NCBI GenBank assembly: GCA_031423635.1
Contig: JANPFX010000022.1
Coordinates: 1 to 10,064 of the forward strand
From: JANLQX01 sp031423635
Lineage (GTDB): Bacteria; Actinomycetota; Acidimicrobiia; Acidimicrobiales; JANYDT01
Direction: 5' to 3'
Length of the DNA: 10,064 bases
The translations under genes and the position numbers were made by a program. The notes beneath the pieces were generated by a model. The model was not told where the DNA came from and did not search any database. It saw only the letters and a program-made list of their open reading frames with translations. Shown one piece after another: positions 1 through 7,100 of the stretch (position 1 is the stretch's first letter; each line of letters opens with the position of its first letter).

Positions 1-1
1 C

Positions 2-1528
2 ACAGTCGAACTCGCCTATGCATCGGGTGACTGGGGAGCGCTGAACATCGACAACGCAACAGTGTCACTGATCTCCGCCAGCGTCATTCCACCGACGACG
101 ACCACGCTCACACCAACCACGACAGCAGCACCGACGACGACGACGACGGCCCCACCCGCCCCGACCGGCGTCGTTGCCGGCGACGCGAGGATGTGTGCAG
201 GTCCAGGAAGCCGAGCGGTCGTCGCGACCATCTTGAACAACCAGCGAGATTCCCTACGCGGCCAAGCGGGTGGCGGAGTTTGGTCCATGGAGGGCGTGTA
301 CTCGGTCCTTCTCAATCCGCTGGAGATGGCGATCAACTGCAACGATGCCCAGATGCTCGACTCGATGGCGTACATCGTCATGGGTTCGGCAGCGACGATG
401 TCGACCAACGCCGACGGAAGCGTCTGGCTCGTCAACGGCGCCGAGATCCGACTGGTGTCAGCCGAGTGGATTTACGTGCTCTCGCGCGTGATCACCGGGA
501 TTTCGGCCATCCCAGCGGCGCAGCGGACCCCGAACATGGTCGCTGTCACCCGAACCTTCGTCCCGGTGGTCGCTGCGCACGTGAATCGCTGGGTCTTCGC
601 CACTCCCTTCTACGGATTGTCGGGCTGCCCGTACACTCCCGGGAACGGCCACTCGGGTTACCTGGCGGTGTTGTCGACGAAGACGATCGGTGGGGTGCAA
701 TCCTTCTGCAACGGGCTGATCGACACCGACCTCTGGATCATGGGCGCCGGTTCGGAGTTGCTCCGATCTGCGGCCAACGACCCTTCGCTGGTGAATCTGT
801 CTGCGCTCGGCGTCAACAAGGATTCCCTGGCCGCCTACGTTCGGTTGAGCGGCAACCTCCTCCGTGCTCGTCTGATACCCACCGCGCTGACGAAGCCGAA
901 CGGAGCAGTCGCCCAAGGACTGGATCTGGATCCCGGCATCTTCAGCGATCTGTTCTCCGAGTCCGGGTACTCCGCATATACGGGGACGACGTTCCCTACC
1001 GCTGCGAACGTGGGCACGAGCCCACGTGCAGGTTGGGACACGTCCCACCTGCGGCCGTTCGTACACCTCGTCAACTCGCTCTACCGGACCCGAGGCATCG
1101 CGGCATCGTCGTTCCCAACCGACTCTGAGATCACGGCGCTCGCCAACCAGGTCTCTTACGGAATGCTCGTCAATGGCAACACGCTGTGGCCGCAGTTCTC
1201 GAACTATTTCTCGGGATGGAACGGCTGGTACCGCGTGAACTACAACGGACGGGCCGGCTTCGGATACGGACCCTCAGATCTCGGAAACACGGCGTTCATG
1301 GAGGGTGCGTACGGTCTCTGGGCGGCGTGGAATCCCGACCTGGCTGCGATCAATGCCCGCCTCGGCGTCATTCTCCAGGCAACGGATTCGACGACGGTCA
1401 CCTGGAGAACCGATACGTATACGAAGTTCTGGACGGACTACGTGCACAGTGGCACGCCGAACGTGTACCGGACGTCCTCGGTGTTCCTCCTGCAGCACGT
1501 CGCCGCCAGTGTCGGAGCGACGTGGTAG
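2..1528 (+). CDS. Secreted-type protein of unknown function, paralogue of the 3832-5772 product (5' end outside window)
   Basis: The reading frame is open from the first complete codon (base 2) with no stop before it, so the gene starts left of the window; 508 residues are visible, ending in TAG. Counting from base 2, residues 1-28 (with GDWGALNIDNATVSL) look like the last strands of a beta-sandwich, perhaps a carbohydrate-binding module. A Thr/Pro/Ala linker covers about 29-56. The domain shared with the 3832-5772 product runs from about 60 to the end. Its most conserved part is 395-443 (WPQFSNY, NGWYRV, GFGYGPSD, EGAYGLW), where 39 of 49 residues are identical. All four cysteines of the domain (65, 113, 209, 236) are conserved in the paralogue, as expected of an extracytoplasmic protein with disulphides. 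The protein ends where the paralogue continues into its calcium-binding tail. The function is unknown; the polysaccharide-gene context suggests a glycan-binding or glycan-processing role. A signal peptide would lie outside the window. Confidence 0.88.
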   Translation, partial: TVELAYASGDWGALNIDNATVSLISASVIPPTTTTLTPTTTAAPTTTTTAPPAPTGVVAGDARMCAGPGSRAVVATILNNQRDSLRGQAGGGVWSMEGVYSVLLNPLEMAINCNDAQMLDSMAYIVMGSAATMSTNADGSVWLVNGAEIRLVSAEWIYVLSRVITGISAIPAAQRTPNMVAVTRTFVPVVAAHVNRWVFATPFYGLSGCPYTPGNGHSGYLAVLSTKTIGGVQSFCNGLIDTDLWIMGAGSELLRSAANDPSLVNLSALGVNKDSLAAYVRLSGNLLRARLIPTALTKPNGAVAQGLDLDPGIFSDLFSESGYSAYTGTTFPTAANVGTSPRAGWDTSHLRPFVHLVNSLYRTRGIAASSFPTDSEITALANQVSYGMLVNGNTLWPQFSNYFSGWNGWYRVNYNGRAGFGYGPSDLGNTAFMEGAYGLWAAWNPDLAAINARLGVILQATDSTTVTWRTDTYTKFWTDYVHSGTPNVYRTSSVFLLQHVAASVGATW

Positions 1529-1554
1529 CACCGCTCAGCGAAGACGAGTCCTTC

Positions 1555-1573
1555 CGTCACGCAGCGGGTGACG
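1555..1573. terminator. Weak inverted repeat at a convergent gene junction
   Basis: CGTCAC (1555-1560) and GTGACG (1568-1573) form a 6-bp stem with a 7-base loop. The repeat spans the stop codon of the minus-strand glycosyltransferase and lies 26 bases past the stop of the plus-strand gene. Four A follow on the plus strand, and there is no T run after the stem in either transcript. It could slow or end converging transcription, but nothing beyond the repeat and its position supports this. Confidence 0.2.
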
Positions 1574-2525
1574 AAAAGCGCGGGTTCGATCTTCGGATGC
1601 GCCGACCGTAGAGCGTTCGGAAGCCGGGAAGCGTCAGGAGCGCCGTCGGGCCGAGTTCACGTAGTGCAAGGTCGTGTCGATGTTCGAGGAGGAGCTTGCG
1701 GGCACTCGTCCACTTCCCCGACGCCGTCCACACTCTCGCCTGCCGGGCAATCGCATCGGAGCGGCGGCGACGGAGGCCCGGCCAAATCGTCCGCAGCGAC
1801 TCGTCCGCCAGTTGGGAGTCGATGATGAACAGCAACGGTTCCAGGTCGACAAAGCTCGATCCAACCGACACGTCGTGGATCCGGTAATAGGTGAGATCCT
1901 TCGGAACGTAGGACACGGTGTCGACCTGCCGGGCGAGTGTCTCGCACAGCGACAGGTCAAGGACAGAACCGACACGCGCGTCCGGCTGCCACGAGCGCAG
2001 CAGCGACGAGGGTAGAAGGGTGCCGAGAAATGGGGAGACCGCGCCCTGAACGAGGAACGCGTCGCAGCGTTCGTCAAACGAAAGGCGGTTCGGGCCGGGA
2101 CGGAAGATCGTCCGACGTCGTTGTTCGGCCTTGCCCGACTTTTCGATCGCGTTGCCGCTGAAGTCAATCCGAGCGCTGTCGGAGATGACGACGCTCAAGT
2201 CTGCGCGTGGATCGACCGCCTCAAGAAGATCGGAGATGCAGGTCGCGGCAAGAAGATCGTCGTCATGGAGTACCACAGCCCAACGGGTCTCTACCCGACG
2301 GAACGCATGGAGAAGATTCGCCAACTGGCCCGAGCGCGGTCCACGGACGTAGCCGACAGACCGTGGTTGTTCGCTCACCATCCGACGAACGTCATCGGTT
2401 CTGCTGTCATCGGAAACGAGGACCGCCGCCGCGACGGTCTGAGTAACCGCACTCTCCAGCGCAAGGGCGAACAACGCGGGTCGATCGCAGCTGAGGATGA
2501 CCACCGTCACCTCCGCGCCGTTCAT
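1557..2525 (-). CDS. Family 2 glycosyltransferase (GT-A fold)
   Basis: 322 residues from ATG at 2525. The opening TVVILSCDRPALF (7-19) is the first strand of the nucleotide-binding half of GT2 enzymes; VSDDS (37-41) is the usual second acidic site. LHDDDLL (86-92) holds the DXD-type metal/nucleotide-sugar site (D88-D90). SVLDLSLCETLAR (187-199) may supply the catalytic acid at D190 or E195, and YYRIHDVSVG (213-222) is a common late GT2 motif. There is no membrane segment, so it is likely a cytoplasmic enzyme transferring a sugar to a lipid-linked glycan; donor and acceptor cannot be told. It is last in a minus-strand operon, after the Wzy-like gene. The alternative start GTG at 2540 would add five residues and overlap the previous stop in GTGA; neither start has a clear Shine-Dalgarno sequence. 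Longer N-terminal extensions (to 2915) only read the ligase gene out of frame. Confidence 0.9.
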   Translation of the reverse strand: MNGAEVTVVILSCDRPALFALALESAVTQTVAAAVLVSDDSRTDDVRRMVSEQPRSVGYVRGPRSGQLANLLHAFRRVETRWAVVLHDDDLLAATCISDLLEAVDPRADLSVVISDSARIDFSGNAIEKSGKAEQRRRTIFRPGPNRLSFDERCDAFLVQGAVSPFLGTLLPSSLLRSWQPDARVGSVLDLSLCETLARQVDTVSYVPKDLTYYRIHDVSVGSSFVDLEPLLFIIDSQLADESLRTIWPGLRRRRSDAIARQARVWTASGKWTSARKLLLEHRHDLALRELGPTALLTLPGFRTLYGRRIRRSNPRFSSPAA

Positions 2526-2536
2526 CGAATCGTCGA

Positions 2537-3835
2537 TCACGCCGATGTCGTTTGGGGATCGCGATCCACAGGGGTTTCGTCCTTCGACCCGAGACCGCAC
2601 GTCAGGCACAGCGGGAGCAGTACGAACGTCAGCTTGTTCAAGTCGAGGTCCAAGGCGACGCCGGTCGTGGCCCAGAAGAGCAACGCGAGGCGCTCGGGAC
2701 GCACCCGTTTCCCCCCGGTAGCCAGCCACACTCCAGCGAACCCGTAAAGGGAGATGCACACGCCGACGAGACCACCCTCCACAAGTTGATTGATGTAGAG
2801 GCTGTGCGCCGCGCTCGGCTCCTGTTGCGTCACGTTCGAGGTGTAAACCAGAAACGTGGCCAGGCCCGAGCCGAGAACCGGCCGCTCTGTCCACGCGCTC
2901 ACGCCCTCCGCCCACGCGTCGCGTCGCGAGTTCGCCGACGTATCTTCGTCAGCGTTGAGAACCGTCTTGGCGCGCACTTGCGTGTCATCCGGGACGAACT
3001 GCCAACTGAAGGCAACTGCGGCAACAGCAACCAGCCCTCCAGCGAACAACCGTGCGGTCTGTCGTCGGGCCAAGACCCCCCGCGTGAAGTAATAGAGCGC
3101 GCAGACGACCACGGCGATGAGCGACGTTCGAGAACCGGTCAACACGATCGCCATGACGAGAACTGGCGTAGCGAGAATGGTGAATCGACGACTGAGGCTC
3201 ACCCAAGTCATGCAGAGGCCGACACCGAGCACCAACGCCATGTAGTTCGGATCGACACGACCGACGGTATAGCGGCGCGCGGCGCCGACGCCGGAGTCGC
3301 GAATACTCCGCTGCGCGAAGTCGATCGCATCGAAGAACGTCTTGTCGGTTCTCCAGTTGTTGAGGATGATGCCCGCGGCGACGATTGCGCCGATCCCAAA
3401 ACTACGACAGAGCATCCGTCGACGGCGAGCATCTCCTGCCGCCACCTGGAAGACCATGATCGACAACAAACTCAGGCGCAACAGAAACGGAAACTGGCGC
3501 TGAGTGCTCTCGAGGTCCTGAGTCCAGAAGACCAAACCAAGGGCAGAGATCCCGATGCGGAGAAACAACGCCCGTCCTGGCGCTCCGGCGCGGTGGATCG
3601 GCCGCTGCTCGAACACCAGCGACGCGAAGAACGCAACGGTGCTCAGCGCTCCGACGTAGATCGTGATCGTGGCCGAACCCCCCAGGATCACCGAACCTTC
3701 GAGAGGGAGCAGAAAGACGGTGACGCACAGCGTGACGAGCAGGACACGATCCGCAAACCCGGGAGCCCTCGTCTCCGCCGCTTCCGGAGTGGAACGTCGT
3801 GACGCGCGAACAGATGAAGAAACGACAGCGGTCAT
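2537..3835 (-). CDS. O-antigen ligase / Wzy-like polytopic membrane protein
   Basis: 432 residues from ATG at 3835. After a polar N-terminus (1-28) there are about ten hydrophobic segments, for example 31-48, 56-74, 91-104, 117-132, 145-158, 197-215, 219-233, 238-252, 262-280, 352-371 and 384-412. Family signatures are visible: LTGSRTSLI (232-240); then, after a long external loop, NSRRDAW (302-308) and RPVLGSG (318-324); and AAHSLYINQLVEGGLVGV (342-359), whose His344 and Gly-rich end are typical of the PF04932 O-antigen ligase domain. Proteins of this kind move undecaprenyl-linked glycans in the periplasm or outside the membrane, either polymerising repeats (Wzy) or ligating glycan to an acceptor; sequence alone does not separate the two. 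The start overlaps the upstream stop as ATGA (3832-3835), which implies translational coupling with the secreted paralogue. A start at 3904 is possible but would overlap that gene by 73 bases. Confidence 0.88.
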   Translation of the reverse strand: MTAVVSSSVRASRRSTPEAAETRAPGFADRVLLVTLCVTVFLLPLEGSVILGGSATITIYVGALSTVAFFASLVFEQRPIHRAGAPGRALFLRIGISALGLVFWTQDLESTQRQFPFLLRLSLLSIMVFQVAAGDARRRRMLCRSFGIGAIVAAGIILNNWRTDKTFFDAIDFAQRSIRDSGVGAARRYTVGRVDPNYMALVLGVGLCMTWVSLSRRFTILATPVLVMAIVLTGSRTSLIAVVVCALYYFTRGVLARRQTARLFAGGLVAVAAVAFSWQFVPDDTQVRAKTVLNADEDTSANSRRDAWAEGVSAWTERPVLGSGLATFLVYTSNVTQQEPSAAHSLYINQLVEGGLVGVCISLYGFAGVWLATGGKRVRPERLALLFWATTGVALDLDLNKLTFVLLPLCLTCGLGSKDETPVDRDPQTTSA

Positions 3836-5772
3836 CGGGCCTCTGCGGGGAAGGGTGGACAACCCGGTCGCCGGTCGCTTTGGTCGAAGGGATTCGAACC
3901 ACACCGAAGCTCTTCGAGATCGGTGACGCCGTCACCGTCGCTGTCGACACGTTCACTCGACGTCGGCGCCGAAGGAAGAAGGCCATTCTCTCTTCGGCCG
4001 GCCTCCAGCGCCGCCTGCACCGCTGCGGGCGAGGCCGTGCGGGGATCGGCTCCGGTCTGGATCTCCAGGTAGTCGGGTGCCCCATCACCGTCGGCATCGC
4101 TGTCAACGAGTCGGCGTCCGGTCGGGTCAGTGATGGCCGACGCCTCGAACCGCATCACGGTCCAGGATGTCGCTTGATCCACGTTGACACCACCGATTCG
4201 GACGAAGTTGTCCCAGACGAGCCCGATGTGCTTCGAACGGAACTCGACCGACGCCGGGTCCGAAGCGCGCAGGATCGCGCCCATCCTGCTCGTGAGCGCC
4301 GCGACGTCCTTGCTCCAGGCCCCCCAGAGTCCATACGCTCCTTCGAGGAACGCTGCATTCCCGATATCGGAGGGGCCGTAGCCAAACCCCACACGTCCGC
4401 GATAGATGACCCGGTACCATCCGTTGAGTCCCGACAGATAGTTGGAGAACTGGGGCCACTGACGCGTACCCACCATGGTCCCGTAAGCGAGCTGGTTGGC
4501 AAGGCCGGTCATCACGGTGTCGTCCGGAAAAGCCGAGCCGGTGATGGGCCGGCCTCTTCGGAACGCCGCCAGCACCGGCACCAAGCGGCGGGCGTGAGAG
4601 AGGTCCCAACCGGCACGGTTATCGCTGATCTGGGGCACGAGGAGTGCGGTCGGGCTCAGCGGAAAAGTCGGACCCGTGTAGCCCGCCCACTGGTTGTCGT
4701 CGACGAGATCTCGGAAGACCCCGGGATCGAAGTCTCGACCCGCAACGGTGTTGCCGTCGAAGTCGCGCAGGGAAGTCGTGACGAGCCGAGAGGCGATCAG
4801 GTCGGCAGAGTTCCGCAGGTAGGTGACCAACACCGTTCTATCGACGCCGAGCTTGCCGAGATCGGCGACAACGGGGTCGTTCAACGATGATCTCGCAAGC
4901 TGAGCGGCCGTGCCCATGATGAGGAGATCAACATCATCGACCACGTTGCAATAGGAGAGCTCGGTGCCCATCGAACGCGATCGGAGCAACGCGACGTAGT
5001 CGAGGTGTCCAACGGCGACTCTCGGGCGCGTACAGCCAGTCCAGCCGCCGAATTTCGATTTCGTGATCCATCGATCGACATGCACCGCGATGATGGGCAA
5101 CATCAGGTCTGCATAGGCGGTCATCTTCGGCGTCCGTTTTGCGACAGGCAGGGCAACGATCGCCTCGACCACTCGGCTCGAAAGCATCAGGAACTCGGCG
5201 GAGACCAGGCGCAACTCTGCCCCGTTGTCTGACCATATCGGACGACCGTCGGCATCGCGCGAAAGTGAACTCGGTGCGTCCGACAGGGACTGGGCCAGTC
5301 GATCCAGAAGTTCGACGTCGGCGCAATTCGCCGCCATCTCGACCACGGGCGTGATGAGCGATGCCAGGTCGGCGAAACGATCGGGGCCATACGCTGCACC
5401 CTCGATCTCCTTCCGGCGGTTCTCGAAGATGGTCCGCGCGGCACGTCGGCTCGCGAGTGACGGGCAGAGTGGCGCAGCGACCATGAGGGGCGCCCGAACC
5501 ACAGGCCCGATCGGAACCGTCGAAGGCGCCGTCGTCGTCCGAGTGGACTTCAGGCCGAACGCCTTGGTCGTCTTCGGCTTCGCGGCCAGCCTGCTGCCCG
5601 CCCGGGTCGGCTTCGATGAAACGGGCGTTCCTGACGGCGACTTCGCCGCGGGCGAGGGGTCGACCAGAATGCCCGCGACAAGCAAGCCGACAGACGCTAG
5701 GGAAACGCCAGCCGCCACTCGCCAACGGGGGGTCGTGCGACAAGCGAGGTTTCGAACGCTACGAGCAGGCAC
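3832..5772 (-). CDS. Secreted protein of unknown function with calcium-binding TSP3-like C-terminus
   Basis: 646 residues from GTG at 5772, chosen because GAGGAG lies four bases upstream. An N-terminal signal or anchor is clear: basic residues 1-18, then a hydrophobic core at about 19-37. A Ser/Lys/Thr/Pro-rich linker covers about 40-90. Residues 100-550 are homologous to the product of 2-1528, with the same four cysteines (103, 150, 247, 275) and the block 438-486 containing WPQFSNY, NGWYRV, GFGYGPSD and EGAYGLW. Two Asp-rich repeats follow, DSDADGDGAPDYLE (557-570) and DSDGDGVTDLEEL (610-622); these match thrombospondin type 3/EF-hand-like calcium loops, and C624 and C638 may form a further disulphide. 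First gene of an operon with the Wzy-like protein (ATGA overlap) and a glycosyltransferase, so it probably acts outside the cell on the polymer this locus makes. The catalytic or binding function is unknown; no known active-site motif was recognised. Confidence 0.9.
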   Translation of the reverse strand: MPARSVRNLACRTTPRWRVAAGVSLASVGLLVAGILVDPSPAAKSPSGTPVSSKPTRAGSRLAAKPKTTKAFGLKSTRTTTAPSTVPIGPVVRAPLMVAAPLCPSLASRRAARTIFENRRKEIEGAAYGPDRFADLASLITPVVEMAANCADVELLDRLAQSLSDAPSSLSRDADGRPIWSDNGAELRLVSAEFLMLSSRVVEAIVALPVAKRTPKMTAYADLMLPIIAVHVDRWITKSKFGGWTGCTRPRVAVGHLDYVALLRSRSMGTELSYCNVVDDVDLLIMGTAAQLARSSLNDPVVADLGKLGVDRTVLVTYLRNSADLIASRLVTTSLRDFDGNTVAGRDFDPGVFRDLVDDNQWAGYTGPTFPLSPTALLVPQISDNRAGWDLSHARRLVPVLAAFRRGRPITGSAFPDDTVMTGLANQLAYGTMVGTRQWPQFSNYLSGLNGWYRVIYRGRVGFGYGPSDIGNAAFLEGAYGLWGAWSKDVAALTSRMGAILRASDPASVEFRSKHIGLVWDNFVRIGGVNVDQATSWTVMRFEASAITDPTGRRLVDSDADGDGAPDYLEIQTGADPRTASPAAVQAALEAGRRENGLLPSAPTSSERVDSDGDGVTDLEELRCGSNPFDQSDRRPGCPPFPAEAR

Positions 5773-5776
5773 TGCA

Positions 5777-5788
5777 CTCCTCAGGAGG
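5777..5788. promoter_or_regulatory. Facing Shine-Dalgarno sequences within one palindrome
   Basis: CTCCTCAGGAG (5777-5787) is a perfect 11-base palindrome around C5782. On the minus strand it reads GAGGAG, four bases before the GTG at 5772, and serves the secreted protein gene. On the plus strand AGGAGG (5783-5788) lies six bases before ATG at 5795, an ideal spacing for a short ORF. The minus-strand role is well supported. The plus-strand role depends on a promoter further left that I could not identify, so that half may be coincidental. Confidence 0.55.
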
Positions 5789-5794
5789 AATTCG

Positions 5795-5983
5795 ATGCCG
5801 AGCCTACGCCACTCGGCGCGTTCGACGGTCCTCTGGAAGGTCGACGGCGCCAGCGGTGTTACGAGCAGTGTGCACTCGTGCGCAGATGCCGGCCGGTACC
5901 CTGAGAACGTGATGATCGATGTGCCCTCTATCCCCGTGGCGTCGGCTCTCCACGGCCGGCATCGGCCGACGCTTGCTCGATGA
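5795..5983 (+). CDS. Possible small ORF (62 codons) upstream of and overlapping a glycosyltransferase gene
   Basis: ATG at 5795 follows AGGAGG by six bases, and the ORF ends in TGA at 5981-5983, overlapping the glycosyltransferase ATG as ATGA. Third-position GC is about 75 percent by hand count, above positions one (about 67) and two (about 59), which is mildly coding-like. The product is rich in Ser, Arg and His, has no recognisable domain, signal or membrane segment, and I recognise no homologue. A shorter form could start at GTG 5909, six bases after a candidate -10 element, giving 24 codons with the same stop. The glycosyltransferase has no Shine-Dalgarno of its own, so one of these forms could deliver ribosomes to it. 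The region could equally be untranslated leader. Confidence 0.3.
   Translation: MPSLRHSARSTVLWKVDGASGVTSSVHSCADAGRYPENVMIDVPSIPVASALHGRHRPTLAR
5801..5806 (-). promoter_or_regulatory. Candidate -10 element for the minus-strand operon
   Basis: On the minus strand this reads TAGGCT, which fits the TAnnnT -10 consensus of actinobacterial housekeeping promoters. A start about 7-8 bases downstream, near 5793, would give a leader of about 20 bases carrying the GAGGAG ribosome site before the GTG at 5772. No good -35 element was seen 16-18 bases upstream, which is common in this group but limits confidence. Confidence 0.4.
5888..5911 (+). promoter_or_regulatory. Candidate promoter for the family 2 glycosyltransferase gene
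   Basis: GCCGGCC (5888-5894) is followed by TACCCT (5897-5902), a TAnnnT-type -10, and six bases later by GTG (5909-5911). Transcription would be expected to begin at or near the GTG, giving a leaderless or nearly leaderless transcript with about 70 bases before the glycosyltransferase ATG at 5980. The same arrangement recurs at 7076-7100. No clear -35 was found. Confidence 0.45.
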
Positions 5984-6969
5984 GAGCAGAAGTTCCGGTC
6001 GAGGTCACCGTCGCCATACCGACCTACAACCGCAGAGACCTACTGCGAGTGACGATCGAGAGCGTGCTCGAGCAGGAGGACGTGTCGTTTGAGGTCATCG
6101 TTCTCGACAATGCGTCGACCGACGGCACGCCTGAGTTCGTGGAGTCGATGCACGACCCACGTGTCCAGGTACTACGCGCGCCGACGAACACGGGCCTGAT
6201 CGCGAACTTCAATCGTGCCCTGGCGGCCGGCCGCGCCCCGTTCCTCACCGTGCTCCACGATGACGACCTGCTTCGTCCAGGAAGCCTTGCGCTGCGGCTG
6301 GAATTGCTGAAATCCGATCCATCGATGGCCGTTGCGTACTCCTACTACGGAGTGATCGACCAGGACGGGGTCGTGACCAGGCCGGTCTATCGATCCCACA
6401 TCGCGTCAGGCTCGGTCGAGGGGACCGAAGCATTTCTTCGAGCTGCGCTTCACGGCCAGGTGCGGTGTCACATGTCGGCGGCGCTGATCCGCCGAAGCAC
6501 CTTGGGAGAGCTCCGGTGCCGCGATGAAGACGGGAGCTTTACGGATCACGGCCTCTGGATGCGGCTCGCCTGCAACGGTTCCTTCGGATTGATTCCGCTT
6601 GCCCTCGCGGACGTGCGTGTCCATTCGAGCGCCGGAGCTGCGATGGGGAACTTCCGCCTGGACGAGAAGGGAAACGTCGTGCCGTTCGCGACAGAGCAGA
6701 CCGTTCGAACATTGGAAATCGCCCGCCGGATCCTGAGAGACCCCAGCCTCGCTGTGCCCCACCGACGAAGGCTCCGCGCAAGGGCTGAGATTGAAGGGTT
6801 CCGCCAGATCGGCCGCTCGGTGAGCGATGACCTCGCTGTTCCGGGAACGGAACTTCTTGACCCCGTTCTTCGGGCGGTGCGTTCGCATCCGTCCGCAGTC
6901 GTGAATCGGCGGCTGCTTCTCGCCGTCGCCGTCCGTTTGCGCAATCGGATTCGAACCAAACTGCGCTGA
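5980..6969 (+). CDS. Family 2 glycosyltransferase (GT-A fold)
   Basis: 329 residues. VTVAIPTYNRRDLL (9-22) and VLDNASTDGT (41-50) form the classic GT2 nucleotide-binding start; HDDDLL (93-98) is the DXD-type metal/nucleotide-sugar site. TDHGLWMRLA (188-197) matches the late acidic motif, with D189 the likely catalytic base, and DVRVHSSAG (211-219) is a usual following motif. The C-terminal 100 residues are basic and helical-looking with no clear membrane span, so the enzyme is probably cytoplasmic or peripheral. It presumably adds one sugar to the lipid-linked repeat; donor and acceptor cannot be predicted. ATG 5980 is the only sensible start, since no start codon was seen in the frame just upstream. 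It lacks a Shine-Dalgarno and overlaps the stop of a short upstream ORF as ATGA. It stands alone: a 229-base gap follows before the next full-size gene. Confidence 0.92.
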   Translation: MRAEVPVEVTVAIPTYNRRDLLRVTIESVLEQEDVSFEVIVLDNASTDGTPEFVESMHDPRVQVLRAPTNTGLIANFNRALAAGRAPFLTVLHDDDLLRPGSLALRLELLKSDPSMAVAYSYYGVIDQDGVVTRPVYRSHIASGSVEGTEAFLRAALHGQVRCHMSAALIRRSTLGELRCRDEDGSFTDHGLWMRLACNGSFGLIPLALADVRVHSSAGAAMGNFRLDEKGNVVPFATEQTVRTLEIARRILRDPSLAVPHRRRLRARAEIEGFRQIGRSVSDDLAVPGTELLDPVLRAVRSHPSAVVNRRLLLAVAVRLRNRIRTKLR

Positions 6970-6977
6970 ACTGCAAC

Positions 6978-7016
6978 GGTGAGATGTCAGGTCTCTCCTC
7001 ACCTGGCCGGACCAGG
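6978..7016 (+). terminator. Two adjacent inverted repeats after the glycosyltransferase gene
   Basis: GGTGAG (6978-6983) can pair with CTCACC (6998-7003) across a 14-base loop, and CCTGG (7002-7006) with CCAGG (7012-7016) across a 5-base loop, followed by CCTTTC. The two stems share bases 7002-7003 and would be partly exclusive. With no proper T run, this is at best a weak terminator or attenuator. The rest of the gap up to 7075 shows nothing else recognisable. Confidence 0.2.
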
Positions 7017-7075
7017 CCTTTCGAGCCGGCGTGTCGCAACCCGCCCAGTGAACTAGGGGCATTCCGTCCATCCGA

Positions 7076-7100
7076 GCCGGCCCGTTAGCATGGACACGTG
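7076..7100 (+). promoter_or_regulatory. Candidate promoter for the GT4-hisH-hisF operon
   Basis: GCCGGCC (7076-7082), three bases, TAGCAT (7086-7091, TAnnnT -10), six bases, then GTG (7098-7100). The -10 is spaced from GTG as in leaderless actinobacterial transcripts. No good -35 is visible. This is the only promoter-like site in the 229-base gap and would drive the short ORF at 7098 and the three genes behind it. Confidence 0.5.

Noticed and set aside
91..160. ACG-rich repetitive DNA as a tandem repeat or CRISPR-like element
   Set aside because: It is in frame and encodes a Thr/Pro/Ala linker with irregular units; no spacer-repeat structure.
1557..2915. Longer form of the minus-strand glycosyltransferase starting at 2915
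   Set aside because: The extra 130 residues are Arg/Gly-rich sequence out of frame within the ligase gene; the GT2 fold begins just after 2525.
2552..3802. Long plus-strand ORF opposite the ligase gene (416 codons)
   Set aside because: The product is low-complexity, rich in Arg, Glu, Asp and His, without domains. The opposite strand encodes a clear polytopic membrane protein with family motifs, so this is an antisense shadow typical of GC-rich DNA.
3799..4890. Long plus-strand ORF opposite the TSP3-tailed gene (363 codons)
   Set aside because: It has no domain or start signals, and the minus strand carries the paralogous secreted protein whose residues are conserved with the left-edge gene, which fixes the coding strand.
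6406..7071. Minus-strand ORF opposite the family 2 glycosyltransferase, running into the gap
   Set aside because: No domain, no ribosome site, and it opposes a gene with complete GT2 motifs.
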